Origin: Kribbella antiqua
Lineage (GTDB): Bacteria; Actinomycetota; Actinomycetes; Propionibacteriales; Kribbellaceae
DNA: 64,000 nt
NCBI RefSeq assembly: GCF_004345665.1
Contig: NZ_SLWR01000011.1
Location: 124,001 to 188,000, forward strand
Reading direction: 5' to 3'
Position numbers and translations under genes: made by a program. Shown here one piece after another: positions 8,435 through 16,330 of this stretch. Every line of letters starts with the position of its first letter. Position 1 is the first letter of the stretch. The notes under the pieces are model-generated. The model was not told the origin of the DNA. It did no database searches and saw only the letters and a list, made by a program, of their open reading frames with translations.

Positions 8435-9303
8435 TGGTCAACCTGCTCGAACGACCGCGCCTGCGAGACACGGCACCGGCGCCGAGGACCGAGCGACGAG
8501 CCGCACGGTTGACGCTTCCTACCTTGCTGACGTTGACCGCGATCGTGACCATCCTGCCGTTCGCGGCGATGGTGGTGGTCGCGTTCGCGCCACCGAGTGG
8601 CCAGACGTTCCCGGACGCACTGAACCCGGCCAACTTCACCTTCGGGAACTTCCAGCGGGTCCTGTCGAGCTCGGACATCCCACGCTGGACGGTCAACTCG
8701 CTGTTGTACTCGCTCGTCTCGGTGGTGTGCGTGCTGCTGTTCGCCGCGATGGCCGGCTATGCCTTCGCGAAGAAACGGTTCCCCGGCCGGGAGATCATGT
8801 TCTGGGCCTTCCTGGCGACGCTGATGGTGCCGTTCCAGGCGACGCTGATCCCGTCGTACATCCTGGTCTCACGGCTCGACTGGGTGGACAGCTACTGGGG
8901 TCTCATCGTGCCCACGCTGGCGAACTCGCAGGCCGTCTTCCTGCTGCGGCAGTTCATCAGCCAACTGCCGGATGAGCTGTTCGAGGCGGCCGAGATCGAC
9001 GGTGCGCCGGAGTGGCGGATCTTCACGATGATCGTGCTGCCGCTGATCCGCCCGGCGCTCGCCACGCTCGGCATCTTCGTCTTCCTCTGGCACTGGAACG
9101 ATTTCCTCTGGCCGTTGGTGATCGGCCAGTCCCAGCAGATGCAAACGTTGACTGTCGGACTGGCGACTCTGCAGACGCAGGCGGTTCCGATCAACCAGGT
9201 GATGGCCGGCGCGACCATCACCGTCGTACCGAGTCTGCTGGTATTCGGTCTGTTGCAACGTTATCTGACCGACAGCATCGCAATGTCCGGCCTCAAGGGC
9301 TGA
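8434..9303 (+). CDS. ABC importer permease (MalG-like)
   Basis: 289 residues with six membrane helices and the EAA motif (EAAEIDGAPEWRIFTMIVLPLIRP). It ends with the short tail SGLKG common in MalG-type subunits. ATG 8434 overlaps the TGA of the preceding permease (TGATG) and follows GGGAGGA. Last gene of the importer transcription unit; it converges with the LLM oxidoreductase after a 10-bp gap. Confidence 0.9.
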   Translation: MVNLLERPRLRDTAPAPRTERRAARLTLPTLLTLTAIVTILPFAAMVVVAFAPPSGQTFPDALNPANFTFGNFQRVLSSSDIPRWTVNSLLYSLVSVVCVLLFAAMAGYAFAKKRFPGREIMFWAFLATLMVPFQATLIPSYILVSRLDWVDSYWGLIVPTLANSQAVFLLRQFISQLPDELFEAAEIDGAPEWRIFTMIVLPLIRPALATLGIFVFLWHWNDFLWPLVIGQSQQMQTLTVGLATLQTQAVPINQVMAGATITVVPSLLVFGLLQRYLTDSIAMSGLKG

Positions 9304-9313
9304 GGAGGCTGCC

Positions 9314-10279
9314 TCAGAGAAGGTTGCCGAAGGCCTCGATCGACCGGAGTACGTCGGCCTGCGGCATCCCCGGCGGCTGGATTCGGAGAATGATGCCGTC
9401 GGCACCCATCTGCTCATAGTGCGCGAGCCGCTCAGCGCACTCAGCCGGCGAGCCGATCACACTGCGCGCGACGATGTCGTCCCAGCCCTGGGTGTAGCGG
9501 CTCGCGTCCGTCGACGTGCGTTTCCAGCCCGTGTAGGCGTCGTACAAATCCCGCAGTGGCTCCTCCAACGCCCGCCGAGCGTCCTGCGACGTGGGAGCGT
9601 TAAACCCTTCCCGGCAAAGGATCACGTCGCGCCCCAACGTGCCTTCGCCACTTGGATACGACAGGTACTCAGCGATCTTCGAAGGCAGGTCCGAGTCCAG
9701 TTCATTGAAAGACGTCGTCCAGCCGTCGCACATCCGCGCGGTCCGCTCCAGTACGGCGGACACTCGCCCGCCGTTCCACAGTCGCGGCCGTGGATTCTGC
9801 AGCGGCCGCGGCGACAGAAACGCCTCGCGGATGCTCGTGAACTTCCCGTCGTACGTCACCTCGTCCTCGGTCCACAACCGGGTCAGGATCGTCAGGGACT
9901 CCTCGAACCGCGCGACCCGCTCGGCCTGCGTCACGCCGTACAGCGCGAACTCCTCCGGCCGATACCCGAGCACGAACCCGGCCGTGAGGCGACCACCCGA
10001 CAGTACGTCGATATGCGCCAGCGTCTCGGCCAGAACGACGGGGTCGTACAGCGGCGCCACGATGCCGGACGTGGCCAGGCCGATCCGGTCCGTCTTGGCG
10101 GCCAGCCAGGTCAGCGAGGTGAGGATCTCGTGGTACCCGGGCCGATGCAGGTGACGCTCGCCGAGGACGATCCAGTCGAACCCGGCCTGCTCGGCCAGCC
10201 GTGCCTGCTCGACGGCGTCCTCGAGCGCGGGCCGCTCGCCCGGTGTGCCGTAGAGGTTCAGATAGAGACCCAGCCGCAT
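9314..10279 (-). CDS. LLM-class flavin-dependent oxidoreductase
   Basis: 321 residues beginning MRLGLYLNLY, with the TIM-barrel features of luciferase-like monooxygenases: GERHLHRPGYHEILTSL, IGLATSGIV, and the SPAECAERLAHYEQMGADGII segment near the C-terminus. Members use F420 or reduced FMN and act on varied substrates including sulfonates, aldehydes and xenobiotics. It reads divergently from the enolase-superfamily gene and shares its palindromic control region, so it is probably part of the same pathway. No flavin reductase is nearby. The precise substrate cannot be inferred. Confidence 0.85.
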   Translation of the reverse strand: MRLGLYLNLYGTPGERPALEDAVEQARLAEQAGFDWIVLGERHLHRPGYHEILTSLTWLAAKTDRIGLATSGIVAPLYDPVVLAETLAHIDVLSGGRLTAGFVLGYRPEEFALYGVTQAERVARFEESLTILTRLWTEDEVTYDGKFTSIREAFLSPRPLQNPRPRLWNGGRVSAVLERTARMCDGWTTSFNELDSDLPSKIAEYLSYPSGEGTLGRDVILCREGFNAPTSQDARRALEEPLRDLYDAYTGWKRTSTDASRYTQGWDDIVARSVIGSPAECAERLAHYEQMGADGIILRIQPPGMPQADVLRSIEAFGNLL

Positions 10280-10296
10280 CAGGGGCCCACCTTCCG

Positions 10297-10337
10297 TTGA
10301 CAGAGAGCGCTCACGGTATTTACGGTCTTGACCGTAA
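10297..10337. promoter_or_regulatory. Divergent control region with perfect operator palindrome
   Basis: TTACGGTCTTGACCGTAA (10320-10337) has two perfect 8-bp arms and a TT centre, and sits between the LLM gene (start 10279) and the enolase-superfamily gene (start 10376). A TTGACA box at 10297-10302 lies upstream of it, and both it and the importer promoter begin GTTGACAG some 27-31 bp before CGGTC. It is the strongest copy of the regulon motif. Confidence 0.7.
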
Positions 10338-10375
10338 GTCCTTTTAGCTCGGATTGCGACCCTGAGGAGCCGGAT

Positions 10376-11491
10376 TTGAGTGTTGTAACGGATCCGGTCG
10401 GGCTGCCGGCCGGCCCGGGGGCCGGGCCGATCACCGCGATCAAGACCCGCGTGGTCAGTGCACGGTACCGCCGGCCGTTCCGGATCAGCAGCGGAATCAG
10501 CACCGAATTGATCAGCCTGGTGGTCGAGATCCACACCGCGGACGGCGTGGTCGGCATCGGTGAGACATCGCCGATGACGGCGTACACCGGGGATACGCTC
10601 GCAGGTGTCACCGCTGCCATCGAAGATCACCTCGCGCCGACTCTGATCGGCCGTGATCCGCTTGACCGGGCCGGCGCTCACCGGGTGATGGACGCCGTCC
10701 TGCGCGGGCAGCACGTGGCCAAGTCCGGCCTCGACATCGCGCTCTACGACCTGGCCGGCCGGATCAGTGGCTGGCCCGTGCACGCTCTGCTCGGCGGCAG
10801 CATCAGAGACCGCGTGCAGACCACCTGGGTCGTCGGGCTCGGCACACTCGACGAGATGGCGGCCGAGGCAGCGGCGTACGCCGACAAGGGTTTCCGGCAC
10901 CTGAAGGTCAAGGGCGGGCATGACCCGGCCAAGGACCTGGAGCTGGTCAAGGCTGTCCGGGCAGCCATCCCTGCCGATGCAGAGCTGTGCCTGGACGCCA
11001 ACGAGGGGTACGACGCCGCGACAGCACCGGTGCTCGCCAAGATGGCTGCTGCCGGGCTGACGCTCTTGGAGCAGCCGCTGCCACGTTGGGACCTTGCAGG
11101 CCTCGTCCGGCTGCGTGAGCGTCTCGACGTACGACTGATGGTCGACGAGAGCATGCACTCGCTGCAGGACGCTCTGGAGATCGTCAGGCGTGGTGCGGCC
11201 GACGTACTGAACATCAAGATCCTCAAGGTTGGTGGACTGCACCGGGCCCTGCAGATCGCGAACCTGGCCGAGGCTGCGGGCCTGGCGGTGAAGGTGGGCT
11301 CGATGCCCGAGCTGGGGGTTGCGACGCTGGCTGCAGTTCACCTGGCGGCCGCCGTACCAGGTGCGACGGTTGCAGCCGACCTGGTCGGCCCACTGATGGT
11401 GCATGAGGATCCGCTGGCTCCGAGTGCCTTTGCGGACTGCAAGGGCTGGGTAGACGTACCCACACGGCCTGGACTCGGCCACGAGGTCTGA
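10376..11491 (+). CDS. Enolase-superfamily enzyme (mandelate racemase / muconate lactonizing type)
   Basis: 371 residues from TTG 10376, which follows GAGGAG. The longer frame from 10328 would begin inside the operator and is rejected. The catalytic set of the MLE subgroup is visible: KVK (about 177-179), metal ligands D207 (DAN), E232 (EQP) and D257 (DES), and a second Lys (about 281, NIKILKVGG). The barrel thus has two general bases, as in epimerases, cycloisomerases and some acid sugar dehydratases. The DapA-family gene follows after 8 bp, which suggests a racemase or dehydratase step feeding a lyase (inference). Confidence 0.88.
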   Translation: MSVVTDPVGLPAGPGAGPITAIKTRVVSARYRRPFRISSGISTELISLVVEIHTADGVVGIGETSPMTAYTGDTLAGVTAAIEDHLAPTLIGRDPLDRAGAHRVMDAVLRGQHVAKSGLDIALYDLAGRISGWPVHALLGGSIRDRVQTTWVVGLGTLDEMAAEAAAYADKGFRHLKVKGGHDPAKDLELVKAVRAAIPADAELCLDANEGYDAATAPVLAKMAAAGLTLLEQPLPRWDLAGLVRLRERLDVRLMVDESMHSLQDALEIVRRGAADVLNIKILKVGGLHRALQIANLAEAAGLAVKVGSMPELGVATLAAVHLAAAVPGATVAADLVGPLMVHEDPLAPSAFADCKGWVDVPTRPGLGHEV

Positions 11492-11499
11492 GAGGTCCT

Positions 11500-12489
11500 A
11501 TGCACCCACTAGTCGAGCACCTGCGCGGCACACTGCTCCCCGCCGTCGTCACGCCGATGAACGCCGACGGTGTCATCGCGTACGACGCTCTGGCCGCGTA
11601 CGCCGAGCAGATCGCGGCAGGGCCCATCGGCGGGGTCGCGGTATGGGCTCACACTGGTCGCGGGCTCTACCTGTCTCGTGCTGATCGCTCCAAGGTGCTG
11701 GAGACGTGGCGGCAGGCGACTGACTTGCCGATCGTCGCGGGGGTCGGCGTACCTCGCTCTGACAGCGCACACACTCTGCAGGAGGCCGCGGACGCGACTG
11801 TGGCGATGGCTTTGCAGGCTGCGGCGGGTGGGGCGGACGCTGTGATGGTCTACCCGCTGGCTGCGCTGGGAGCCTTGCCGGACGGGCATGCGCAGGCTGT
11901 GGCGTTGCATGAGCGGGTTGCGGCGGAGAGTGGGCTCCCACTGGTCGGCTTCTACCTGCATGGCGAGGCTGGCGGATATCCGTACCCACCCTCGTTGATC
12001 CGCGACCTGTTGGGCTTGCCGTCGATGCTGGGCGTCAAGACGGCCACGCTGGACCGGGCTATCGGGTGTCAGGATGCGCTCTGGGCCGGCCGGGGTACGG
12101 GCAAGTTGTTGATCACCGGTGAGGACCGGATGTTCGGGCCGTCGTTCATGTGGGGCGCCGACACCGCGCTGGTCGGGATCGCGGCGGCTCAGGTCGAGCT
12201 CTCGGCGGCTGTGCTCCGCGCCTGGACGGCAGGCGACCACACAGCCTTCTTGAAGGCGTCCGACCGCCTGGACCGCTTCGCTGCCGCGACGTTCTACGCA
12301 CCCATCGAGGGCTACGTGCAGCGGATGCTCTGGGCAGCCGTGTGGGAAGGCCTCATCCCATCGGACGCCGGGTATGACCCTTACGGCCCGGATCTGCCCG
12401 CGGGTGAACGCGAGCTGGTGATCCGGTGTCTCGACGATCTCGCGGGTGGGGCGCTCCCTCCTCGCCCCACTCGCCAATTGTGGTCTTGA
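11500..12489 (+). CDS. Dihydrodipicolinate synthase (DapA)-family aldolase/lyase
   Basis: 329 residues of a class I aldolase TIM barrel. The Schiff-base lysine is K180 (LGVKTAT) and the conserved active-site tyrosine is probably Y152 (VGFYLHGEAGG). The GTGR region near 52-55 is where true DapA has GTTGE, so it is not standard lysine biosynthesis. Members of this group include KDG, KDGalactarate and N-acetylneuraminate lyases. It follows the enolase-superfamily gene after 8 bp. Its stop codon TGA (12487-12489) lies inside the weak copy of the regulon palindrome. Confidence 0.85.
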   Translation: MHPLVEHLRGTLLPAVVTPMNADGVIAYDALAAYAEQIAAGPIGGVAVWAHTGRGLYLSRADRSKVLETWRQATDLPIVAGVGVPRSDSAHTLQEAADATVAMALQAAAGGADAVMVYPLAALGALPDGHAQAVALHERVAAESGLPLVGFYLHGEAGGYPYPPSLIRDLLGLPSMLGVKTATLDRAIGCQDALWAGRGTGKLLITGEDRMFGPSFMWGADTALVGIAAAQVELSAAVLRAWTAGDHTAFLKASDRLDRFAAATFYAPIEGYVQRMLWAAVWEGLIPSDAGYDPYGPDLPAGERELVIRCLDDLAGGALPPRPTRQLWS

Positions 12490-12525
12490 CCGAAACTAGG
12501 GACTCCGCTCCGGCTGGTCAAGAGC
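12482..12525 (+). promoter_or_regulatory. Weak regulon operator pair before the regulator gene
   Basis: GGTCTTGACC (12482-12491) is a 4-bp-arm version of the palindrome found at 6158 and 10320. A degenerate second site GGTCAAGAGC lies at 12516-12525, centred 34 bp further on. This arrangement would fit autoregulation of the downstream regulator gene. Confidence 0.45.
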
Positions 12526-12588
12526 TCGGGCGGCGGGTGCGCTATTCTGCGACTTGAGGGCTGGACCAGAAGTCTGTGGAGGAGTGCC

Positions 12589-12624
12589 GTGCAGATCAGT
12601 CTCATCCCTGGCGCGGTGGCCTGA
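12589..12624 (+). CDS. Possible 11-residue leader ORF coupled to the regulator
   Basis: GTG 12589 has an excellent GGAGGAG site 5-11 bases upstream (12578-12584) and reads MQISLIPGAVA before TGA 12622-12624, which overlaps the ATG of the regulator (TGATGG). The regulator's own ATG lacks a good site, so translation may depend on reading this mini-ORF. Alternatively the regulator starts at in-frame GTG 12576 and the mini-ORF is chance. Confidence 0.35.
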   Translation: MQISLIPGAVA

Positions 12625-13841
12625 TGGCCCTCACGGTCGGCGTCATCGGCCCGGAAGACCTGGTCGAGCGCGTCGTCGCGATCGGTCCGCCGAGCGGTGC
12701 GACGCTGGTCCCGCTGCCGTACCGGCACGAGACCGAAGCCGTCGAACTGGTCGAGCAGTCCCACGTCGATGCTCTCCTCTTCACCGGCGTCGTTCCGTAC
12801 ACGATCGCCACCGAAGCCGGCGTCATCGACTGCCCGGCCATGTACGTCTCGTACGACGGCGCCACCCTGCTGCGCGCGTTGGTCGAACTGCTGCGGCTGG
12901 GGCACAACGTCACCCAGTTCTCGATCGACACCCTGCGCCGCAGTGAGGTGCTCGAGACGCTGATCGAGGCGAAGCTGCCGACGGACCAGATCCAGGTGCT
13001 GCCGTACCGGCCCGGCCTGACCTCCGACGACATCGTCGCGTTTCACCGGAACGCGCGGGAGAAGCACGACAGCAAGGTCGCGATCAGCTGCCTGGGTTCG
13101 GCCTTTCACCTGCTGGAGAACGAGATGCCGTCCGTCCGGCTCGCGCCGTCGCGGTACTCGATCCGCTCGACTCTCCAGGCGCTCGTCCTCACCACCGCCA
13201 GCCAGCACGTCGGCGACGCCCAGGTCGCCCTCGGCATCGTGGACCTCCCCGAGCCGGACGACGGCTTAGCCGCCGACCTCATCACGCTTGGCGGCAGCCT
13301 CGCCGCCCTCCCCGATGGCCGGCACCTGGTCGTCACTACCCGTGGTCTGCTCGAGCAGGCGACCGAACAGTTCAGCCGCATGCCTCTGCTCGACCACCTT
13401 GCAGCGCGGCACAGCACGGCGTACGTCGGTTTCGGCGTCGGACGTACGGCGGCCGAGGCCGAAGCCCTGGCCCGTCGCGCAGTGAGTCGCGCAACCTCGA
13501 TCGGCAGCGTCGCCAGTGTCGTATCGATGTCGGACGACGTGGAGATCGTCATCGAGCCCTGCGGCGATCAGCCGGCCACCGAACGCGGCCCCGAAAGCCT
13601 CCCGCTCCTGGCTCGCCGGGTCGGCCTGAACACCCAAACCCTGTCCCGCATGCGCGAACTGGTCGCCACCCTCCCCGACGGCCTCACCACCCAAGACGTC
13701 GCCGACCACCTGGCCGTCCAACTACGCACCGCCCGCCGAGTCCTCAAACGCCTGGAACGAGCCGGCCTAGCCGCCCCCACCGGCACCCACCAACAAGGCC
13801 GCACCGGCCGCCCACCCACCGTCTACCTCATCCGCCTCTAA
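12624..13841 (+). CDS. Transcriptional regulator with Rossmann-like sensor, degenerate cyclase-like domain and C-terminal winged helix
   Basis: 405 residues. The first 110 or so alternate strand and helix with LLFTGVVP and CPAMYVSYDG, resembling a PrpR-N-like sensor fold. A middle part ends in YVGFGVGRTAAEAEALARRAV, like the degenerate GGDEF-type domains of PucR/CdaR-type regulators. The last 75 residues form a winged helix (LTTQDVADHLAVQLRTARRVLKRLERAGLA). It closes the catabolic cluster and is the best candidate to bind the CGGTC-YT-GACCG sites. Exact family not recognised. Confidence 0.7.
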   Translation: MALTVGVIGPEDLVERVVAIGPPSGATLVPLPYRHETEAVELVEQSHVDALLFTGVVPYTIATEAGVIDCPAMYVSYDGATLLRALVELLRLGHNVTQFSIDTLRRSEVLETLIEAKLPTDQIQVLPYRPGLTSDDIVAFHRNAREKHDSKVAISCLGSAFHLLENEMPSVRLAPSRYSIRSTLQALVLTTASQHVGDAQVALGIVDLPEPDDGLAADLITLGGSLAALPDGRHLVVTTRGLLEQATEQFSRMPLLDHLAARHSTAYVGFGVGRTAAEAEALARRAVSRATSIGSVASVVSMSDDVEIVIEPCGDQPATERGPESLPLLARRVGLNTQTLSRMRELVATLPDGLTTQDVADHLAVQLRTARRVLKRLERAGLAAPTGTHQQGRTGRPPTVYLIRL

Positions 13842-13916
13842 ACCCACGCGCCCGTTGTGGTCGTTGGGGCTTGAATTGGAAAGACGGGGGTGGTGGGGGC
13901 GTGAGAGGGTCGCGGG

Positions 13917-14444
13917 GTGACTTCGACGGTGGAGGATGTTCGGGTGCTTCATCGGACGGGGCAGTGGTGTCCGGGGCGGCGGGTTGGGGAGGTTGTTGCT
14001 TACGACGTTCGGATTCTGCCCGAGTATCAGGTGGTTGGACGGCCGACGATTGACCGCAGCTATCTGTTGCTTGATCAAGGCATCCAGTTGACCAGGCCTG
14101 TCGTGTTCGAAGGGGCGGTCGAGGGGTGGTGGTACGTCGACCTGGTCGAGGTCGAGCACACCGAGGCCGGACTTGTCGTGCATGACCTCTACGTCGACTT
14201 TCTGGTACCGCCTGGTGCTGATCGCCATTTCATCCTGGACCTCGACGAGCTTGGTGACGCCCTTCGCGATGGCAAGATCACACCTGCCCAATGCGCGACC
14301 GTACTCACCACAACCCAGCGCTTTGTCGATCGGCACCTGCGTGGCAGCGAGGAGGGCTCGGTTGATCCTCCGCTCCAGTTCCCGCCGGCCAGCATCGCAC
14401 CGCTCGAGGCGCTGCCTTGCTTCCTGGAACCATCAGGCACATGA
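13917..14444 (+). CDS. DUF402 family protein
   Basis: 175 residues from GTG 13917. The core WWYVDLVEVE, then VHDLYVDFLVPPG and ILDLDELGDALRDGKIT, matches the conserved acidic-rich strands of DUF402, the fold seen in FomD-type nucleotide diphosphate hydrolases and in ribonuclease E/G associated proteins. Those acidic residues would hold divalent metal. No linked gene gives a role. Its 3' end overlaps by 4 bp the start of the DinB remnant. Confidence 0.8.
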   Translation: MTSTVEDVRVLHRTGQWCPGRRVGEVVAYDVRILPEYQVVGRPTIDRSYLLLDQGIQLTRPVVFEGAVEGWWYVDLVEVEHTEAGLVVHDLYVDFLVPPGADRHFILDLDELGDALRDGKITPAQCATVLTTTQRFVDRHLRGSEEGSVDPPLQFPPASIAPLEALPCFLEPSGT

Positions 14445-14512
14445 CGGAAATTGACTGGAGTGCCGAGGTGGTCGACCAACTCGAGTCGCGCTGGCGGCCA
14501 CCACGGCGCTGA
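14441..14512 (+). pseudogene. Remnant of a DinB-family gene (N-terminal fragment)
   Basis: The short frame begins MTEIDWSAEVVDQLESRW, which looks like the opening helix of actinobacterial DinB-like (DUF664-type) proteins that normally run past 150 residues. Here it ends at TGA 14510-14512 after 23 codons and no continuation is visible in the next 45 bp before the sigma factor gene. The fit is by memory of family openings, so the call is tentative. Confidence 0.4.
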
Positions 14513-14556
14513 GATCTGCCTGCTCCGCGACCTCTACTTGCGAAACGGTCCGGCAA

Positions 14557-15486
14557 CTAACCGAGAGTATTAGTGGTGTTGACGCTCGCGGGCAGGCCGA
14601 AGGCGGTGACGTGGTGGGGGCCGACGAAGGCGTTGGTTTCGACGATCTTGCCGTTTTCGATGGTGAGGACGTCGACGACCATCGCCTCGTACTGATCGCT
14701 GCCCGGGCGACGGAGGTAGCAGATCAGGGCGGGCCGGCCGTTGGCGGCGGACGGGAACGTGCGCCAATCCAGCGGCCTGCCCAGGAACTCGGCCGCTGCG
14801 TCGATCCCGACAACTGGTAGGTCCGGCGGCATGGTGATGCGTATGTCGTCGGCCAGCAACTCCCGGAAGCTCGCGGGATCGGTCGCTGCGGCGTAGCGAC
14901 GCAGGATCTCCTCGTCCTCGCTGGTCAGCACCGGCCTGCGCCATTCCCGGGAATCGCCTGGCGTCTGGCTACGGAGGGTCTTGCGGGCACGTTGGATCAG
15001 ACTGTTCACCGCAGGCACCGCGAGGCCGAGACCGTCGGCGATCTCGGCCGGTGTCCAGCCGGAAACGTCGCGCAGGACGAACGCCGCCCGCTGCCGTGGC
15101 GGCAGATACATCAGCGCGGCGATCAGCGCGAGGTCGACGATCTCCCGCGCCACCAGATCCGATGATGGGTCCTGGCCCAGCAGCGAGTCGGGATAAGGGC
15201 CGATATCAGTGCACCACTCCATCGGGTCGCCCACCGGTACGCTCCGCCGTGCCGCAGCCTTGCGGTGATCAAGGTAGACATTCGTGGCGATCCGGTAGAG
15301 CCAGGTCCGGATCGATGCCCTCCCCTCGTACTGCGTACGAGCGCGCCAGCCGCGCAGGAAGGTCTCCTGGACCAGGTCATCCGCATCGGCGACGTTCCCG
15401 GCGAGCCGGTAGCAGTGCGCATGCAACGAGTGCCGGTGCTCGTCGAACGCGTCCCGGAACCACACCTCGTTCGCGGAACTCGTCAT
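14557..15486 (-). CDS. ECF RNA polymerase sigma factor with C-terminal SnoaL-like domain
   Basis: 309 residues from ATG 15486. Region 2 (about 10-75: HCYRLAGNVADADDLVQETFLRGW) and region 4 (about 130-185: LPPRQRAAFVLRDVSGWTPAEIADGLG) are complete. They are followed by about 120 residues of SnoaL/NTF2-like fold (RRYAAATDPASFRELLADDIRITMPP). This arrangement is that of the SigG/SigJ-type ECF groups, where the C-terminal domain replaces a classic anti-sigma factor in controlling activity. It is divergent from the DUF899 gene, a possible target. Confidence 0.9.
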   Translation of the reverse strand: MTSSANEVWFRDAFDEHRHSLHAHCYRLAGNVADADDLVQETFLRGWRARTQYEGRASIRTWLYRIATNVYLDHRKAAARRSVPVGDPMEWCTDIGPYPDSLLGQDPSSDLVAREIVDLALIAALMYLPPRQRAAFVLRDVSGWTPAEIADGLGLAVPAVNSLIQRARKTLRSQTPGDSREWRRPVLTSEDEEILRRYAAATDPASFRELLADDIRITMPPDLPVVGIDAAAEFLGRPLDWRTFPSAANGRPALICYLRRPGSDQYEAMVVDVLTIENGKIVETNAFVGPHHVTAFGLPASVNTTNTLG

Positions 15487-15612
15487 GCGCTCAGGTCCTT
15501 CCAGGTCACCGTGGTCGTCGCCGCGCTCACGCCGTACCAAGAAAGTGCGATGACGATCGCCGGGGTCGCTCGTCGATATTCATAACACCGCACAACCAGC
15601 AAGGAGAACCCA

Positions 15613-16317
15613 ATGACCGGAGCGACCGCCTTGCCGCCGATCGTCGACCGTGAGACCTGGAGCCGCGAACGCCGGGCCCTCCTCGTCCGCGAGAAGGCCC
15701 ACACCCGTGAGGGAGACGCCATCGCAGCGGCCCGGCGTCGGTTACCGATGACCGAGGTCGACGCCTTCGCCACACTGGTCGGCCAGAACGGCCCGGTATC
15801 ACTCCTGGATGTCTTCGACGGCCGCGACCAACTCATCGCGTACAAGCACATGTGGCACCACGGCGCGGGAATCGAAGGCCAGTGCGAGGGCTGCACCGCG
15901 AGCATCTTCGACGTGCACGACGTCAGCTACCTGAACCATCGCGGGGTGTCCTTCGCAGTCTTCTGCGAGGGGCAGTGGGAGGAAATCGCGCCGTTCCGCG
16001 AATTCATGGGCTACACGCTGCCGTGGTACTCGATGCTCGGGGTCGACGATCCCGGCGTCGGTCCCGGGCTCATCGACGAACCCGGCAACATCGCCTGCTA
16101 CCTGCGCGACGGCGATCGCGTCTTCCTCACCAATGAAACGATCGCGCGCGGCGTCGAAGCGATCATGCTGCAGGCCCATCTGCTCGATCTGACGGTCTAC
16201 GGCCGTCAAGAAGACTGGGAGGACTCACCGGAGGGCTGGCCGCAGGATCGGACCGGCACCTGGTGGAAGAAGGACGGCCGCCCCGTCCCACAGTGGACCA
16301 GGCAAGGCGGCTCCTAG
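15613..16317 (+). CDS. DUF899 family thioredoxin-like protein
   Basis: 234 residues with an N-terminal RRALLVREKAHTREGDAIAAARRRLP segment, then DVFDGRDQLIAYKHMWHHG and a C-x2-C (CEGC) in a thioredoxin-like fold. This is the signature order of DUF899 (AHPD-like) proteins. ATG 15613 follows AAGGAGAA. It is divergent from the ECF sigma gene; such pairs are common in actinomycetes and suggest sigma-dependent expression (inference). Enzymatic activity unproven. Confidence 0.85.
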   Translation: MTGATALPPIVDRETWSRERRALLVREKAHTREGDAIAAARRRLPMTEVDAFATLVGQNGPVSLLDVFDGRDQLIAYKHMWHHGAGIEGQCEGCTASIFDVHDVSYLNHRGVSFAVFCEGQWEEIAPFREFMGYTLPWYSMLGVDDPGVGPGLIDEPGNIACYLRDGDRVFLTNETIARGVEAIMLQAHLLDLTVYGRQEDWEDSPEGWPQDRTGTWWKKDGRPVPQWTRQGGS

Positions 16318-16330
16318 AAACACGACGGCC

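Noticed and set aside
6210-9303. Search for an ABC ATPase in either importer operon
   Set aside because: No Walker A/B protein is encoded in the window; both importers must use an ATPase from elsewhere.
9314-11482. A 722-codon minus-strand frame extending the LLM gene upstream
   Set aside because: The part beyond 10279 is antisense to the enolase-superfamily gene, crosses the shared operator and has no family features; the LLM domain starts cleanly at 10279.
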